Origin: Daphnia carinata
Taxonomy: Eukaryota; Arthropoda; Branchiopoda; Diplostraca; Daphniidae
Direction: 5' to 3'
DNA length: 64,000 bases
Assembly: GCF_022539665.2 (NCBI RefSeq)
Contig: NC_081339.1
Location: forward strand, 5,942,017 to 6,006,016
Made by a program: the position numbers and the translations under genes. This document shows, one piece after another, positions 48,364-61,687 of this stretch; position 1 is the first letter of the stretch; every line of letters starts with the position of its first letter. The notes under the pieces are model-generated. The model was not told the DNA's origin and searched no databases. It was given only the letters and a program-made list of their open reading frames with translations.

Positions 48364-51300
48364 CACCATGTTAAAACCATTAGATAAATAACGGTTAGGC
48401 AACGCAGCCTCACTAGTAGTTCCCGCCAATTTTTTTGCCTATGCTAAACTTCAGACGAAGTCCGGCAGCGAAGGTGTGTTGTCACGTATCTAAAACATCT
48501 GAAGTTCTAGAAAATGCTCCTGAGCAATGTTGTAAGCATAACTTTTATTTCCCTTTTATTAAGTTGTTTGGCATAGCGGTATAAAAAACAATCTTTATCA
48601 TATGTTTTTCTTTCAGGATTTTTGTTTTGGTTCACTGCTGTTCCTGGATGGACAATGAACGATCATCTGATTTGATTGTTGAAGAAGCCAAAAATATTCT
48701 TTTTACATATAATGCTGGTACGTTGATAAAACATTAAAATGCAGTGCTATTTGGAACGGGGCCTTTGTTATAATGTTTTGTTGTATTCCAGCCGTAGAAC
48801 AATTCAGGCAACGTGCAGCCCCAAAGACAAAACGAATGCCAATTTTGACAATGATGAATCTTAGATGTGCCTGGTGTAAGCAACATGGTTCTTGCTGATC
48901 TTGAACCCTAAAATACCAGACATGTTTTTCTTTAGTGGCGATATTCCATCACTTGTGCATCGCTACATGGCCATCGTCAGGCTCAAGCATCCAATGAATA
49001 TGGGAACAAATTGCTGTGATCTTCAACTTCAACAATTTTACCTCTTTAGCACTAGTAGGTAAGGAAAATTTAATTTGCATTTTGTAATTTTTTTGCCAGT
49101 GTTTGGCTGAGTGAACTTGCAGTATTATAAAGGTATTCAAGATAACTGAAATGGTAGCCCCTAAATCAGAAGAATTTTATCTGACATCTTTCTTGCGTGA
49201 ACCTGTTAAGAAAAAGCCTTGTTATATCAAAGGGCACCTAAAGAAGAAATTGGCTTCATTAACGATTCAAGTAGTTAACATTTACCATTTGTATGTTAGT
49301 GTTAAAATTTGACTGCATTTTCTTTTATTCAGACTCATTGATTCTAACAACAGCCTGGTTGCAAACTTTTACCCATTTCGTTGCAATAAATGTATTTCTG
49401 ATCCAGTCTTCAAAACCCACAAATGCCAAGGTACACATATACTTCTAAAGTGAGACTGTTAATCTGAAAAAAAAAAAACTTGCAAACCAGCTTGTTCCCT
49501 TTATAAAAAGAGTTGCTTTAGTCAGGTAAACTTATTTTGATTGCAAACAATTCAAGTAAATCATTAAAAATCTTTAAATTCAGGTGTCATATTGCCTTCT
49601 ATTGGTTCCCTTTGTGGGAAATGTATGTTGTGTGTGAATATATGCAACCCTAACAGTCTTGGAGATCACTTTTTTTTGTCAAGAAAATACTGGAAATTGG
49701 TATTGAGAAGGTCATTAACAGAAAGTTTTTGTATTTTATCAGTTTATTCCTACATTTAACATGGTTCTTTAGAAATGCCATGGAATAAAAAAGCACTTGA
49801 CAAAAAACATTTTTATTGTTCTCGTACCTGTATTAGATGGAAATTACTTGTGCAATGGTACCAACCCATTCATGAAAACAATGTATTAAACAAAAATTTA
49901 TGATTGACTGATCATAATCTGTGTAATTTCTATATATTTCTTATAATTCTAGGTATTCAACCATGGAATGTTGACCAGCTATCTGCAGAGTGAAAATCTA
50001 CTTGACAGCATTCAACCTCTTAAGTACATTTTACAAAAGATTCTGAGAATGGCAAAAATTATGAACAAATTTTGTATTGGAGAAATTCTAGGTAAATGAA
50101 AGCCATTTCACGATACAGCTGAATAGCTGTGAAACGCAACCAATCGAGGAACTGAGTTTCTTGAACAACCAAACTTATCTTGAAGAGCTGCAGAAAAAGA
50201 ATGGAACATTACGCTGCCAAACACCTGCTTCCAAATGGTAGTTGTAATTATTTGTTGTTACACGATATATTCAGTCAATTCTTCGTAAACTGTTCTTTTT
50301 CACAGGTCAATGGCAGGGGTCTTATTCACTGTCTCAAGAATGTAAGTTTAAACAAGATATTGCTTTTGATTACTTCTGCTGGTAACTTTTATATTTCTAG
50401 TTAAGATATGGCTTTTATCAAAAAGACTTTTAACTAACATCTAACTTTTTTTCCTCTTCTCAAAAGAGCTGCTTAGGAAGTTAGCTAAAGTGACGAAGAT
50501 GTGTCATCACAGCAGGATAAATGTAAAAAAAAGCAAGTTCTGCAGCAAAATCATTGTTCCATCGCTATATATATTCAGCACTATAACTGCACATGTCACA
50601 AAACTTTGCTTGAATCATACCGCCCTCAAGATATATTGTTTACAAATAACTCCCTCTGGTGCAGGATTAATCCCTTCAATATTGCTACTGATACTGTTGG
50701 CTACACATTCTCAGAGGTTATAGCTACCACAGAAATACAACTTACCTTTGTTAGCAGTCTTGCTAGGATGAAAAACCAGGAAAATTCCGTCATCACTTCT
50801 GAAACTGTTACTGCCCACATTTTACTTCCTGCCTAGAAATTCAAACAGTACGGAAAGATGACTGTTGAAATATTACCAATCTAGGATGGAAACCATTAAA
50901 AAGGTAGGTTGATTTTAATTTTCAGGCAGAATATACGACTACAAGGTAACAGAACTAATAATTTTTTTAGAAGTAATTACTCTTAATTCTGAAATACTTA
51001 CTATACCTTTTAGATCATTTGTTAGAAAGTATTCTTCAGTCATACTTTCAAGTTTAATCAAAAATAGTATAGAGATGCTAAATCAGTACGATAAGTTACT
51101 TTCTGATCTTTAGTAATGTCTAACTGTTGTCGAATGAAATACCTTGTGAATCTTGATGGTACCATTCCTCGCAGTAGTCACAGCCACTGTTTTAAAATAT
51201 AAAATCTATTGTTATCTAAGAAGTAATTAACAGGTTTTCAAATACTTGCACCTTAAATTTGCTGGCATTTGAGCTTTGGCAGATTTACTAAACTTGCTCT

Positions 51301-51585
51301 TCCAGGCAATTTTTTTTCGTCTCATCATTGTGTTTGATTTGGATTGAGTTTTATGTAAAGTCCATTGCATGTCTTTGTAAGCTTTCTCTCTAAATCTTTA
51401 AAGAAATTAGTAAATAAAGACATGGAATTACCTCATGGTAGAAGCTTTTTTGTAAATCCAGAATCGTTCAATTTTAACTAAACGTATGGTACACCATTTG
51501 TACGAAAAGCCAAATAAACTCCCATTTTTAAGCGCTTAGAGGAGTAGTACCCTTTATTTTATTTTTTTGCAAGGAATGATCGTTC
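48364..51585 (+). pseudogene. Gene-like block, copy 5 (least damaged 5' part; exon model)
   Basis: The exon model, from AG/GT sites and matching phase, is: A 48,617-48,717; B 48,792-48,873; C 48,936-49,058; D 49,123-49,290; E 49,333-49,430; F 49,584-49,699; G 49,953-50,091; H about 50,119-50,237; I 50,306-50,341; J 50,476-50,836 (TAG). Introns A/B to F/G keep one reading frame across six junctions, as do H/I and I/J. The G/H junction does not fit, and J has the 8-A frameshift. The product has Cys pairs (LRCAC or CAWC in B, CNKC and HKC in E, CGKCMLC in F), suggesting metal binding. I do not recognise the family. Unlike copies 1-4 and 6, exon B reads CGA, not TGA, at codon 48,833. An S-to-N change marks exon I. 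A true first exon upstream of A was not found. Confidence 0.6.
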
Positions 51586-52808
51586 AAATGTAAAAGTAGG
51601 TACGCTAGAAATTTAAGGCCCGACAAAACAACAAGCCCGATTTTTACCTAAAATATTTATATTAACAAAACTAGATAACTTTATATGAGTTAGATGCTAA
51701 ATTTAACAAGAATCACGAATATGAAATTTGTTTTTATGTAGACTTAATAGTTATTGAGTTATTTCAAATGTAAAAGTAGTAGGTACGCTAGAAATTTAAG
51801 GCCCGACAAAACAACAAGCCCGATTTTTACCTAAAATATTTATATTAACAAAACTAGATAACTTTGTATGAGTTAGATGCTAAATTTAACAAGAATCACG
51901 AATATGAAATTTGTTTTTATGTAGACTTAATGGTTATTGAGTTATTTCAAATGTAAAAGTAGGTACGCTAGAAATTTAAGGCCCGACAAAACAACAAGCC
52001 CGATTTTTACCTAAAATATTTATATTAACAAAACTAGATAACTTTATATGAGTTAGATGCTAAATTTAACAAGAATCACGAATATGAAATTTGTTTTTAT
52101 GTAGACTTAATGGTTATTGAGTTATTTCCAATGTAAAAGTAGGTACGCTAGAATTTTAAGGCCCGACAAAACAACAAGCCCGATTTTTACCTAAAATATT
52201 TATATTAACAAAACTAGATAACTTTGTATGAGTTAGATGCTAAATTTAACAAGAATCACGAATATGAAATTTGTTTTTATGTAGACTTAATGGTTATTGA
52301 GTTATTTCCAATGTAAAAGTAGGTACGCTAGAAATTTAAGGCCCGACAAAACAACAAGCCCGATTTTTACCTAAAATATTTAATTTAACAAAACTAGATA
52401 ACTTTGTATGAGTTAGATGCTAAATTTAACAAGAATCACGAATATGAAATTTGTTTTTATGTAGACTTAATGGTTATTGAGTTATTTCAAATGTAAAAGT
52501 AGGTACGCTAGAAATTTAAGGCCCGACAAAACAACAAGCCCGATTTTTACCTAAAATATTTATATAACAAAACTAGATAACTTTATATGAGTTAGATGCT
52601 AAATTTAACAAGAATGACGAATATGAAATTTGTTTTTATGTAGAGTTCATGGTTTTTGAGTTAATTCAAATATAAAAGTAGGTACGATAGAAATTTAAGG
52701 CCCGATTCCGGACGTCTACTTAAAAAATTAATGTCAAATAAATATATGTTATTATATATGATTTAGATTCAAAATTTAACAAGATTCACGAAAATGAAAT
52801 TTGTTGTT
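51586..52808 (+). repeat. 180-bp satellite array between copies 5 and 6
   Basis: Standard order. It has a 3-bp gain, AAAAGTAGTAGGTACG, near 51,775. The same 3-bp gain occurs once in the telomere-side array near 29,889, in a different repeat position. Confidence 0.95.
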
Positions 52809-55800
52809 CACCATGTTAAAACCATTAGATAAATAACGGTTAGGCAACGCAGCCTCACTAGTAGTTCCCGCCAATTTTTTTGCCTATGCTAAACTTCAGA
52901 CGAAGTCCGGCAGCGAAGGTGTGTTGTCACGTATCTAAAACATCTGAAGTTCTAGAAAATGCTCCTGAGCAATGTTGTAAGCATAACTTTTATTTCCCTT
53001 TTATTAAGTTGTTTGGCATAGCGGTATAAAAAACAATCTTTATCATATGTTTTTCTTTCAGGATTTTTGTTTTGGTTCACTGCTGTTCCTGGATGGACAA
53101 TGAACGATCATCTGATTTGATTGTTGAAGAAGCCAAAAATATTCTTTTTACATATAATGCTGGTACGTTGATAAAACATTAAAATGCAGTGCTATTTGGA
53201 ACGGGGCCTTTGTTATAATGTTTTGTTGTATTCCAGCCGTAGAACAATTCAGGCAACGTACAGCCCCAAAGACAAAATGAATGCCAATTTTGACAACGCT
53301 GAATCTTAGATGTGCCTGGTGTAAGCAACATGGTTCTTGCTGATCTTGAACCCTAAAATACCAGACATGTTTTTCTTTAGTGGCGATATTCCATCACTTG
53401 TGCATCGCTACATGGCCATCGTCAGGCTCAAGCATCCAATGAATATGGGAACAAATTGCTGTGATCTTCAACTTCAACAATTTTACCTCTTTAGCACTAG
53501 TAGGTAAGGAAAATTTAATTTGCATTTTGTAATTTTTTTGCCAGTGTTTGGCTGAGTGAACTTGCAGTATTATAAAGGTATTCAAGATAACTGAAATGGT
53601 AGCCCCTAAATCAGAAGAATTTTATCTGACATCTTTCTTGCGTGAACCTGTTAAGAAAAAGCCTTGTTATATCAAAGGGCACCTAAAGAAGAAATTGGCT
53701 TCATTAACGATTCAAGTAGTTAACATTTACCATTTGTATGTTAGTGTTAAAATTTGACTGCATTTTCTTTTATTCAGACTCATTGATTCTAACAACAGCC
53801 TGGTTGCAAACTTTTACCCATTTCGTTGCAATAAATGTATTTCTGATCCAGTCTTCAAAACCCACAAATGCCAAGGTACACATATACTTCTAAAGTGAGA
53901 CTGTTAATCTGAAAAAAAAAAAACTTGCAAACCAGCTTGTTCCCTTTATAAAAAGAGTTGCTTTAGTCAGGTAAACTTATTTTGATTGCAAACAATTCAA
54001 GTAAATCATTAAAAATCTTTAAATTCAGGTGTCATATTGCCTTCTATTGGTTCCCTTTGTGGGAAATGTATGTTGTGTGTGAATATATGCAACCCTAACA
54101 GTCTTGGAGATCACTTTTTTTTGTCAAGAAAATACTGGAAATTGGTATTGAGAAGGTCATTAACAGAAAGTTTTTGTATTTTATCAGTTTATTCCTACAT
54201 TTAACATGGTTCTTTAGAAATGCCATGGAATAAAAAAGCACTTGACAAAAAACATTTTTATTGTTCTCGTACCTGTATTAGATGGAAATTACTTGTGCAA
54301 TGGTACCAACCCATTCATGAAAACAATGTATTAAACAAAAATTTATGATTGACTGATCATAATCTGTGTAATTTCTATATATTTCTTATAATTCTAGGTA
54401 TTCAACCATGGAATGTTGACCAGCTATCTGCAGAGTGAAAATCTACTTGACAGCATTCAACCTCTTAAGTACATTTTACAAAAGATTCTGAGAATGGCAA
54501 AAATTATGAACAAATTTTGTATTGGAGAAATTCTAGGTAAATGAAAGCCATTTCACGATACAGCTGAATAGCTGTGAAACGCAACCAATCGAGGAACTGA
54601 GTTTCTTGAACAACCAAACTTATCTTGAAGAGCTGCAGAAAAAGAATGGAACATTACGCTGCCAAACACCTGCTTCCAAATGGTAGTTGTAATTATTTGT
54701 TGTTACACGATATATTCAGTCAATTCTTCGTAAACTGTTCTTTTTCACAGGTCAATGGCAGGGGTCTTATTCACTGTCTCAAGAGTGTAAGTTTAAACAA
54801 GATATTGCTTTTGATTACTTCTGCTGGTAACTTTTATATTTCTAGTTAAGATATGGCTTTTATCAAAAAGACTTTTAACTAACATCTAACTTTTTTCCTC
54901 TTCTCAAAAGAGCTGCTTAGGAAGTTAGCTAAAGTGACGAAGATGTGTCATCACAGCAGGATAAATGTAAAAAAAAGCAAGTTCTGCAGCAAAATCATTG
55001 TTCCATCGCTATATATATTCAGCACTATAACTGCACATGTCACAAAACTTTGCTTGAATCATACCGCCCTCAAGATATATTGTTTACAAATAACTCCCTC
55101 TGGTGCAGGATTAATCCCTTCAATATTGCTACTGATACTGTTGGCTACACATTCTCAGAGGTTATAGCTACCACAGAAATACAACTTACCTTTGTTAGCA
55201 GTCTTGCTAGGATGAAAAACCAGGAAAATTCCGTCATCACTTCTGAAACTGTTACTGCCCACATTTTACTTCCTGCCTAGAAATTCAAACAGTACGGAAA
55301 GATGACTGTTGAAATATTACCAATCTAGGATGGAAACCATTAAAAAGGTAGGTTGATTTTAATTTTCAGGCAGAATATACGACTACAAGGTAACAGAACT
55401 AATAATTTTTTTAGAAGTAATTACTCTTAATTCTGAAATACTTACTATACCTTTTAGATCATTTGTTAGAAAGTATTCTTCAGTCATACTTTCAAGTTTA
55501 ATCAAGAATAGTATAGAGATGCTAAATCAGTACGATAAGTTACTTTCTGATCTTTAGTAATGTCTAACTGTTGTCGAATGAAATACCTTGTGAATCTTGA
55601 TGGTACCATTCCTCGCAGTAGTCACAGCCACTGTTTTAAAATATAAAATCTATTGTTATCTAAGAAGTAATTAACAGGTTTTCAAATACTTGCACCTTAA
55701 ATTTGCTGGCATTTGAGCTTTGGCAGATTTACTAAACTTGCTCTTCCAGGCAATTTTTTTTTTCGTCTCATCATTGTGTTTGATTTGGATTGCATTTCAT

Positions 55801-56031
55801 GTAAAGTCCATTGCATGTCTTTGTAAGCTTTCTCTCTAAATCTTTAAAGAAATTAGTAAATAAAGACATGGAATTACCTCATGGTAGAAGCTTTTTTGTA
55901 AATCCAGAATCGTTCAATTTTAACTAAACGTATGGTACACCATTTGTACGAAAAGCCAAATAAACTCCCAATTTTAAGCGCTTAGAGGAGTAGTACCCTT
56001 TATTTTATTTTTTTGCAAGGAATGATCGTTC
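52809..56031 (+). pseudogene. Gene-like block, copy 6
   Basis: It carries the exon B TGA, so it groups here with copies 1-4 even though it lies between copies 5 and 7. It has one T fewer in the tract before exon J (near 54,892) and two more T in the run near 55,755-55,764. Confidence 0.7.
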
Positions 56032-57250
56032 AAATGTAAAAGTAGGTACGCTAGAAATTTAAGGCCCGACAAAACAACAAGCCCGATTTTTACCTAAAAT
56101 ATTTATATTAACAAAACTAGATAACTTTATATGAGTTAGATGCTAAATTTAACAAGAATCACGAATATGAAATTTGTTTTTATGTAGACTTAATAGTTAT
56201 TGAGTTATTTCAAATGTAAAAGTAGGTACGCTAGAAATTTAAGGCCCGACAAAACAACAAGCCCGATTTTTACCTAAAATATTTATATTAACAAAACTAG
56301 ATAACTTTGTATGAGTTAGATGCTAAATTTAACAAGAATCACGAATATGAAATTTGTTTTTATGTAGACTTAATGGTTATTGAGTTATTTCAAATGTAAA
56401 AGTAGGTACGCTAGAAATTTAAGGCCCGACAAAACAACAAGCCCGATTTTTACCTAAAATATTTATATTAACAAAACTAGATAACTTTATATGAGTTAGA
56501 TGCTAAATTTAACAAGAATCACGAATATGAAATTTGTTTTTATGTAGACTTAATGGTTATTGAGTTATTTCCAATGTAAAAGTAGGTACGCTAGAATTTT
56601 AAGGCCCGACAAAACAACAAGCCCGATTTTTACCTAAAATATTTATATTAACAAAACTAGATAACTTTGTATGAGTTAGATGCTAAATTTAACAAGAATC
56701 ACGAATATGAAATTTGTTTTTATGTAGACTTAATGGTTATTGAGTTATTTCCAATGTAAAAGTAGGTACGCTAGAAATTTAAGGCCCGACAAAACAACAA
56801 GCCCGATTTTTACCTAAAATATTTAATTTAACAAAACTAGATAACTTTGTATGAGTTAGATGCTAAATTTAACAAGAATCACGAATATGAAATTTGTTTT
56901 TATGTAGACTTAATGGTTATTGAGTTATTTCAAATGTAAAAGTAGGTACGCTAGAAATTTAAGGCCCGACAAAACAACAAGCCCGATTTTTACCTAAAAT
57001 ATTTATATAACAAAACTAGATAACTTTATATGAGTTAGATGCTAAATTTAACAAGAATGACGAATATGAAATTTGTTTTTATGTAGAGTTCATGGTTTTT
57101 GAGTTAATTCAAATATAAAAGTAGGTACGATAGAAATTTAAGGCCCGATTCCAGACGTCTACTTAAAAAACTAATGTCAATAAATATATGTTATTATATA
57201 TGATTTAGATTCAAAATTTAACAAGATTCACGAAAATGAAATTTGTTGTT
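56032..57250 (+). repeat. 180-bp satellite array between copies 6 and 7
   Basis: Standard order. Its diverged end copy reads GATTCCAGACGTC, shared only with the last array. Earlier arrays have GATTCCGGACGTC. Confidence 0.95.
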
Positions 57251-60200
57251 CACCATGTTAAAACCATTAGATAAATAACGGTTAGGCAACGCAGCCTCAC
57301 TAGTAGTTCCCGCCAATTTTTTTGCCTATGCTAAACTTCAGACGAAGTCCGGCAGCGAAGGTGTGTTGTCACGTATCTAAAACATCTGAAGTTCTAGAAA
57401 ATGCTCCTGAGCAATGTTGTAAGCATAACTTTTATTTCCTTTTATTAAGTTGTTTGGCATAGCGGTATAAAAAACAATCTTTATCATATGTTTTTCTTTC
57501 AGGATTTTTGTTTTGGTTCACTGCTGTTCCTGGATGGACAATGAACGATCATCTGATTTGATTGTTGAAGAAGCCAAAAATATTCTTTTTACATATAATG
57601 CTGGTACGTTGATAAAACATTAAAATGCAGTGCTATTTGGAACGGGGCCTTTGTTATAATGTTTTGTTGTATTCCAGCCGTAGAACAATTCAGGCAACGT
57701 GCAGCCCCAAAGACAAAACGAATGCCAATTTTGACAATGATGAATCTTAGATGTGCCTGGTGTAAGCAACATGGTTCTTGCTGATCTTGAACCCTAAAAT
57801 ACCAGACATGTTTTTCTTTAGTGGCGATATTCCATCACTTGTGCATCGCTACATGGCCATCGTCAGGCTCAAACATCCAATGAATATGGGAACAAATTGC
57901 TGTGATCTTCAACTTCAACAGTTTTACCTCTTTAGCACTAGTAGGTAAGGAAAATTTAATTTGCATTTTGTAATTTTTTTGCCAGTGTTTGGCTGAGTGA
58001 ACTTGCAGTATTATAAAGGTATTCAAGATAACTGAAATGGTAGCCCCTAAATCAGAAGAATTTTATCTGACATCTTTCTTGCGTGAACCTGTTAAGAAAA
58101 AGCCTTGTTATATCAAAGGGCACCTAAAGAAGAAATTGGCTTCATTAACGATTCAAGTAGTTAACATTTACCATTTGTATGTTAGTGTTAAAATTTGACT
58201 GCATTTTCTTTTATTCAGACTCATTGATTCTAACAACAGCCTGGTTGCAAACTTTTACCCATTTCGTTGCAATAAATGTATTTCTGATCCAGTCTTCAAA
58301 ACCCACAAATGCCAAGGTACACATATACTTCTAAAGTGAGACTGTTAATCTGAAAAAAAAAAAACTTGCAAACCAGCTTGTTCCCTTTATAAAAAGAGTT
58401 GCTTTAGTCAGGTAAACTTATTTTGATTGCAAACAATTCAAGTAAATCATTAAAAATCTTTAAATTCAGGTGTCATATTGCCTTCTATTGGTTCCCTTTG
58501 TGGGAAATGTATGTTGTGTGTGAATATATGCAACCCTAACAGTCTTGGAGATCACTTTTTTTTGTCAAGAAAATACTGGAAATTGGTATTGAGAAGGTCA
58601 TTAACAGAAAGTTTTTGTATTTTATCAGTTTATTCCTACATTTAACATGGTTCTTTAGAAATGCCATGGAATAAAAAAGCACTTGACAAAAAACATTTTT
58701 ATTGTTCTCGTACCTGTATTAGATGGAAATTACTTGTGCAATGGTACCAACCCATTCATGAAAACAATGTATTAAACAAAAATTTATGATTGACTGATCA
58801 TAATCTGTGTAATTTCTATATATTTCTTATAATTCTAGGTATTCAACCATGGAATGTTGACCAGCTATCTGCAGAGTGAAAATCTACTTGACAGCATTCA
58901 ACCTCTTAAGTACATTTTACAAAAGATTCTGAGAATGGCAAAAATTATGAACAAATTTTGTATTGGAGAAATTCTAGGTAAATGAAAGCCATTTCACGAT
59001 ACAGCTGAATAGCTGTGAAACGCAACCAATCGAGGAACTGAGTTTCTTGAACAACCAAACTTATCTTGAAGAGCTGCAGAAAAAGAATGGAACATTACGC
59101 TGCCAAACACCTGCTTCCAAATGGTAGTTGTAATTATTTGTTGTTACACGATATATTCAGTCAATTCTTCGTAAACTGTTCTTTTTCACAGGTCAATGGC
59201 AGGGGTCTTATTCACTGTCTCAAGAGTGTAAGTTTAAACAAGATATTGCTTTTGATTACTTCTGCTGGTAACTTTTATATTTCTAGTTAAGATATGGCTT
59301 TTATCAAAAAGACTTTTAACTAACATCTAACTTTTTTTCCTCTTCTCAAAAGAGCTGCTTAGGAAGTTAGCTAAAGTGACGAAGATGTGTCATCACAGCA
59401 GGATAAATGTAAAAAAAAGCAAGTTCTGCAGCAAAATCATTGTTCCATCGCTATATATATTCAGCACTATAACTGCACATGTCACAAAACTTTGCTTGAA
59501 TCATACCGCCCTCAAGATATATTGTTTACAAATAACTCCCTCTGGTGCAGGATTAATCCCTTCAATATTGCTACTGATACTGTTGGCTACACATTCTCAG
59601 AGGTTATAGCTACCACAGAAATACAACTTACCTTTGTTAGCAGTCTTGCTAGGATGAAAAACCAGGAAAATTCCGTCATCACTTCTGAAACTGTTACTGC
59701 CCACATTTTACTTCCTGCCTAGAAATTCAAACAGTACGGAAAGATGACTGTTGAAATATTACCAATCTAGGATGGAAACCATTAAAAAGGTAGGTTGATT
59801 TTAATTTTCAGGCAGAATATACGACTACAAGGTAACAGAACTAATAATTTTTTTAGAAGTAATTACTCTTAATTCTGAAATACTTACTATACCTTTTAGA
59901 TCATTTGTTAGAAAGTATTCTTCAGTCATACTTTCAAGTTTAATCAAGAATAGTATAGAGATGCTAAATCAGTACGATAAGTTACTTTCTGATCTTTAGT
60001 AATGTCTAACTGTTGTCGAATGAAATACCTTGTGAATCTTGATGGTACCATTCCTCGCAGTAGTCACAGCCACTGTTTTAAAATATAAAATCTATTGTTA
60101 TCTAAGAAGTAATTAACAGGTTTTCAAATACTTGCACCTTAAATTTGCTGGCATTTGAGCTTTGGCAGATTTACTAAACTTGCTCTTCCAGGCAATTTTT

Positions 60201-60471
60201 TTTCGTCTCATCATTGTGTTTGATTTGGATTGCATTTCATGTAAAGTCCATTGCATGTCTTTGTAAGCTTTCTCTCTAAATCTTTAAAGAAATTAGTAAA
60301 TAAAGACATGGAATTACCTCATGGTAGAAGCTTTTTTGTAAATCCAGAATCGTTCAATTTTAACTAAACGTATGGTACACCATTTGTACGAAAAGCCAAA
60401 TAAACTCCCAATTTTAAGCGCTTAGAGGAGTAGTACCCTTTATTTTATTTTTTTGCAAGGAATGATCGTTC
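57251..60471 (+). pseudogene. Gene-like block, copy 7 (exon B open)
   Basis: Exon B has the same three-site variant as copy 5 (GTGCAGCC, AAACGAATG, GACAATGATG), so its frame is open. An A in AAACATCC near 57,872 (others AAGCATCC) changes exon C. The 8-A frameshift in exon J is present. Confidence 0.7.
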
Positions 60472-61687
60472 AAATGTAAAAGTAGGTACGCTAGAAATTT
60501 AAGGCCCGACAAAACAACAAGCCCGATTTTTACCTAAAATATTTATATTAACAAAACTAGATAACTTTATATGAGTTAGATGCTAAATTTAACAAGAATC
60601 ACGAATATGAAATTTGTTTTTATGTAGACTTAATAGTTATTGAGTTATTTCAAATGTAAAAGTAGGTACGCTAGAAATTTAAGGCCCGACAAAACAACAA
60701 GCCCGATTTTTACCTAAAATATTTATATTAACAAAACTAGATAACTTTGTATGAGTTAGATGCTAAATTTAACAAGAATCACGAATATGAAATTTGTTTT
60801 TATGTAGACTTAATGGTTATTGAGTTATTTCAAATGTAAAAGTAGGTACGCTAGAAATTTAAGGCCCGACAAAACAACAAGCCCGATTTTTACCTAAAAT
60901 ATTTATATTAACAAAACTAGATAACTTTATATGAGTTAGATGCTAAATTTAACAAGAATCACGAATATGAAATTTGTTTTTATGTAGACTTAATGGTTAT
61001 TGAGTTATTTCCAATGTAAAAATAGGTACGCTAGAATTTTAAGGCCCGACAAAACAACAAGCCCGATTTTTACCTAAAATATTTATATTAACAAAACTAG
61101 ATAACTTTGTATGAGTTAGATGCTAAATTTAACAAGAATCACGAATATGAAATTTGTTTTTATGTAGACTTAATGGTTATTGAGTTATTTCCAATGTAAA
61201 AGTAGGTACGCTAGAAATTTAAGGCCCGACAAAACAACAAGCCCGATTTTTACCTAAAATATTTAATTTAACAAAACTAAATAACTTTGTATGAGTTAGA
61301 TGCTAAATTTAACAAGAATCACGAATATGAAATTTGTTTTTATGTAGACTTAATGGTTATTGAGTTATTTCAAATGTAAAAGTAGGTACGCTAGAAATTT
61401 AAGGCCCGACAAAACAACAAGCCCGATTTTTACCTAAAATATTTATATAACAAAACTAGATAACTTTATATGAGTTAGATGCTAAATTTAACAAGAATGA
61501 CGAATATGAAATTTGTTTTTATGTAGAGTTCATGGTTTTTGAGTTAATTCAAATATAAAAGTAGGTACGATAGAAATTTAAGGCCCGATTCCAGACGTCT
61601 ACTTAAAAAATTAATGTCAAATAAATATATATTATATATGATTTAGATCAAAATTTAACAAGATTCACGAAAATGAAATTTGTTGTT
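60472..61687 (+). repeat. 180-bp satellite array after copy 7
   Basis: Standard order, about 6.8 copies, with a few private changes (AAAATAGG near 61,019, CTAAATAAC near 61,279). It ends in a slightly shortened diverged copy. Confidence 0.95.

Larger units (their letters stand above)
29616..61687 (+). repeat. Subtelomeric macrosatellite: seven ~4.44 kb units
   Basis: Seven gene-like blocks of about 3.22 kb alternate with eight arrays of a 180-bp satellite. Equivalent points lie at 30,967, 35,593, 40,065, 44,506, 48,949, 53,394 and 57,835, giving periods of 4,626, 4,472, 4,441, 4,443, 4,445 and 4,441 bp. The first two periods are longer because of extra 180-bp material. Units differ by only a few scattered bases, so the array is recent or actively homogenised. 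It lies directly beside the telomere. Confidence 0.97.

Noticed and set aside
30967-58026. A 63-codon minus-strand frame present in all seven units
   Set aside because: It is antisense to the better supported plus-strand exons C and D, crosses their intron, and is kept only because the units are near-identical.
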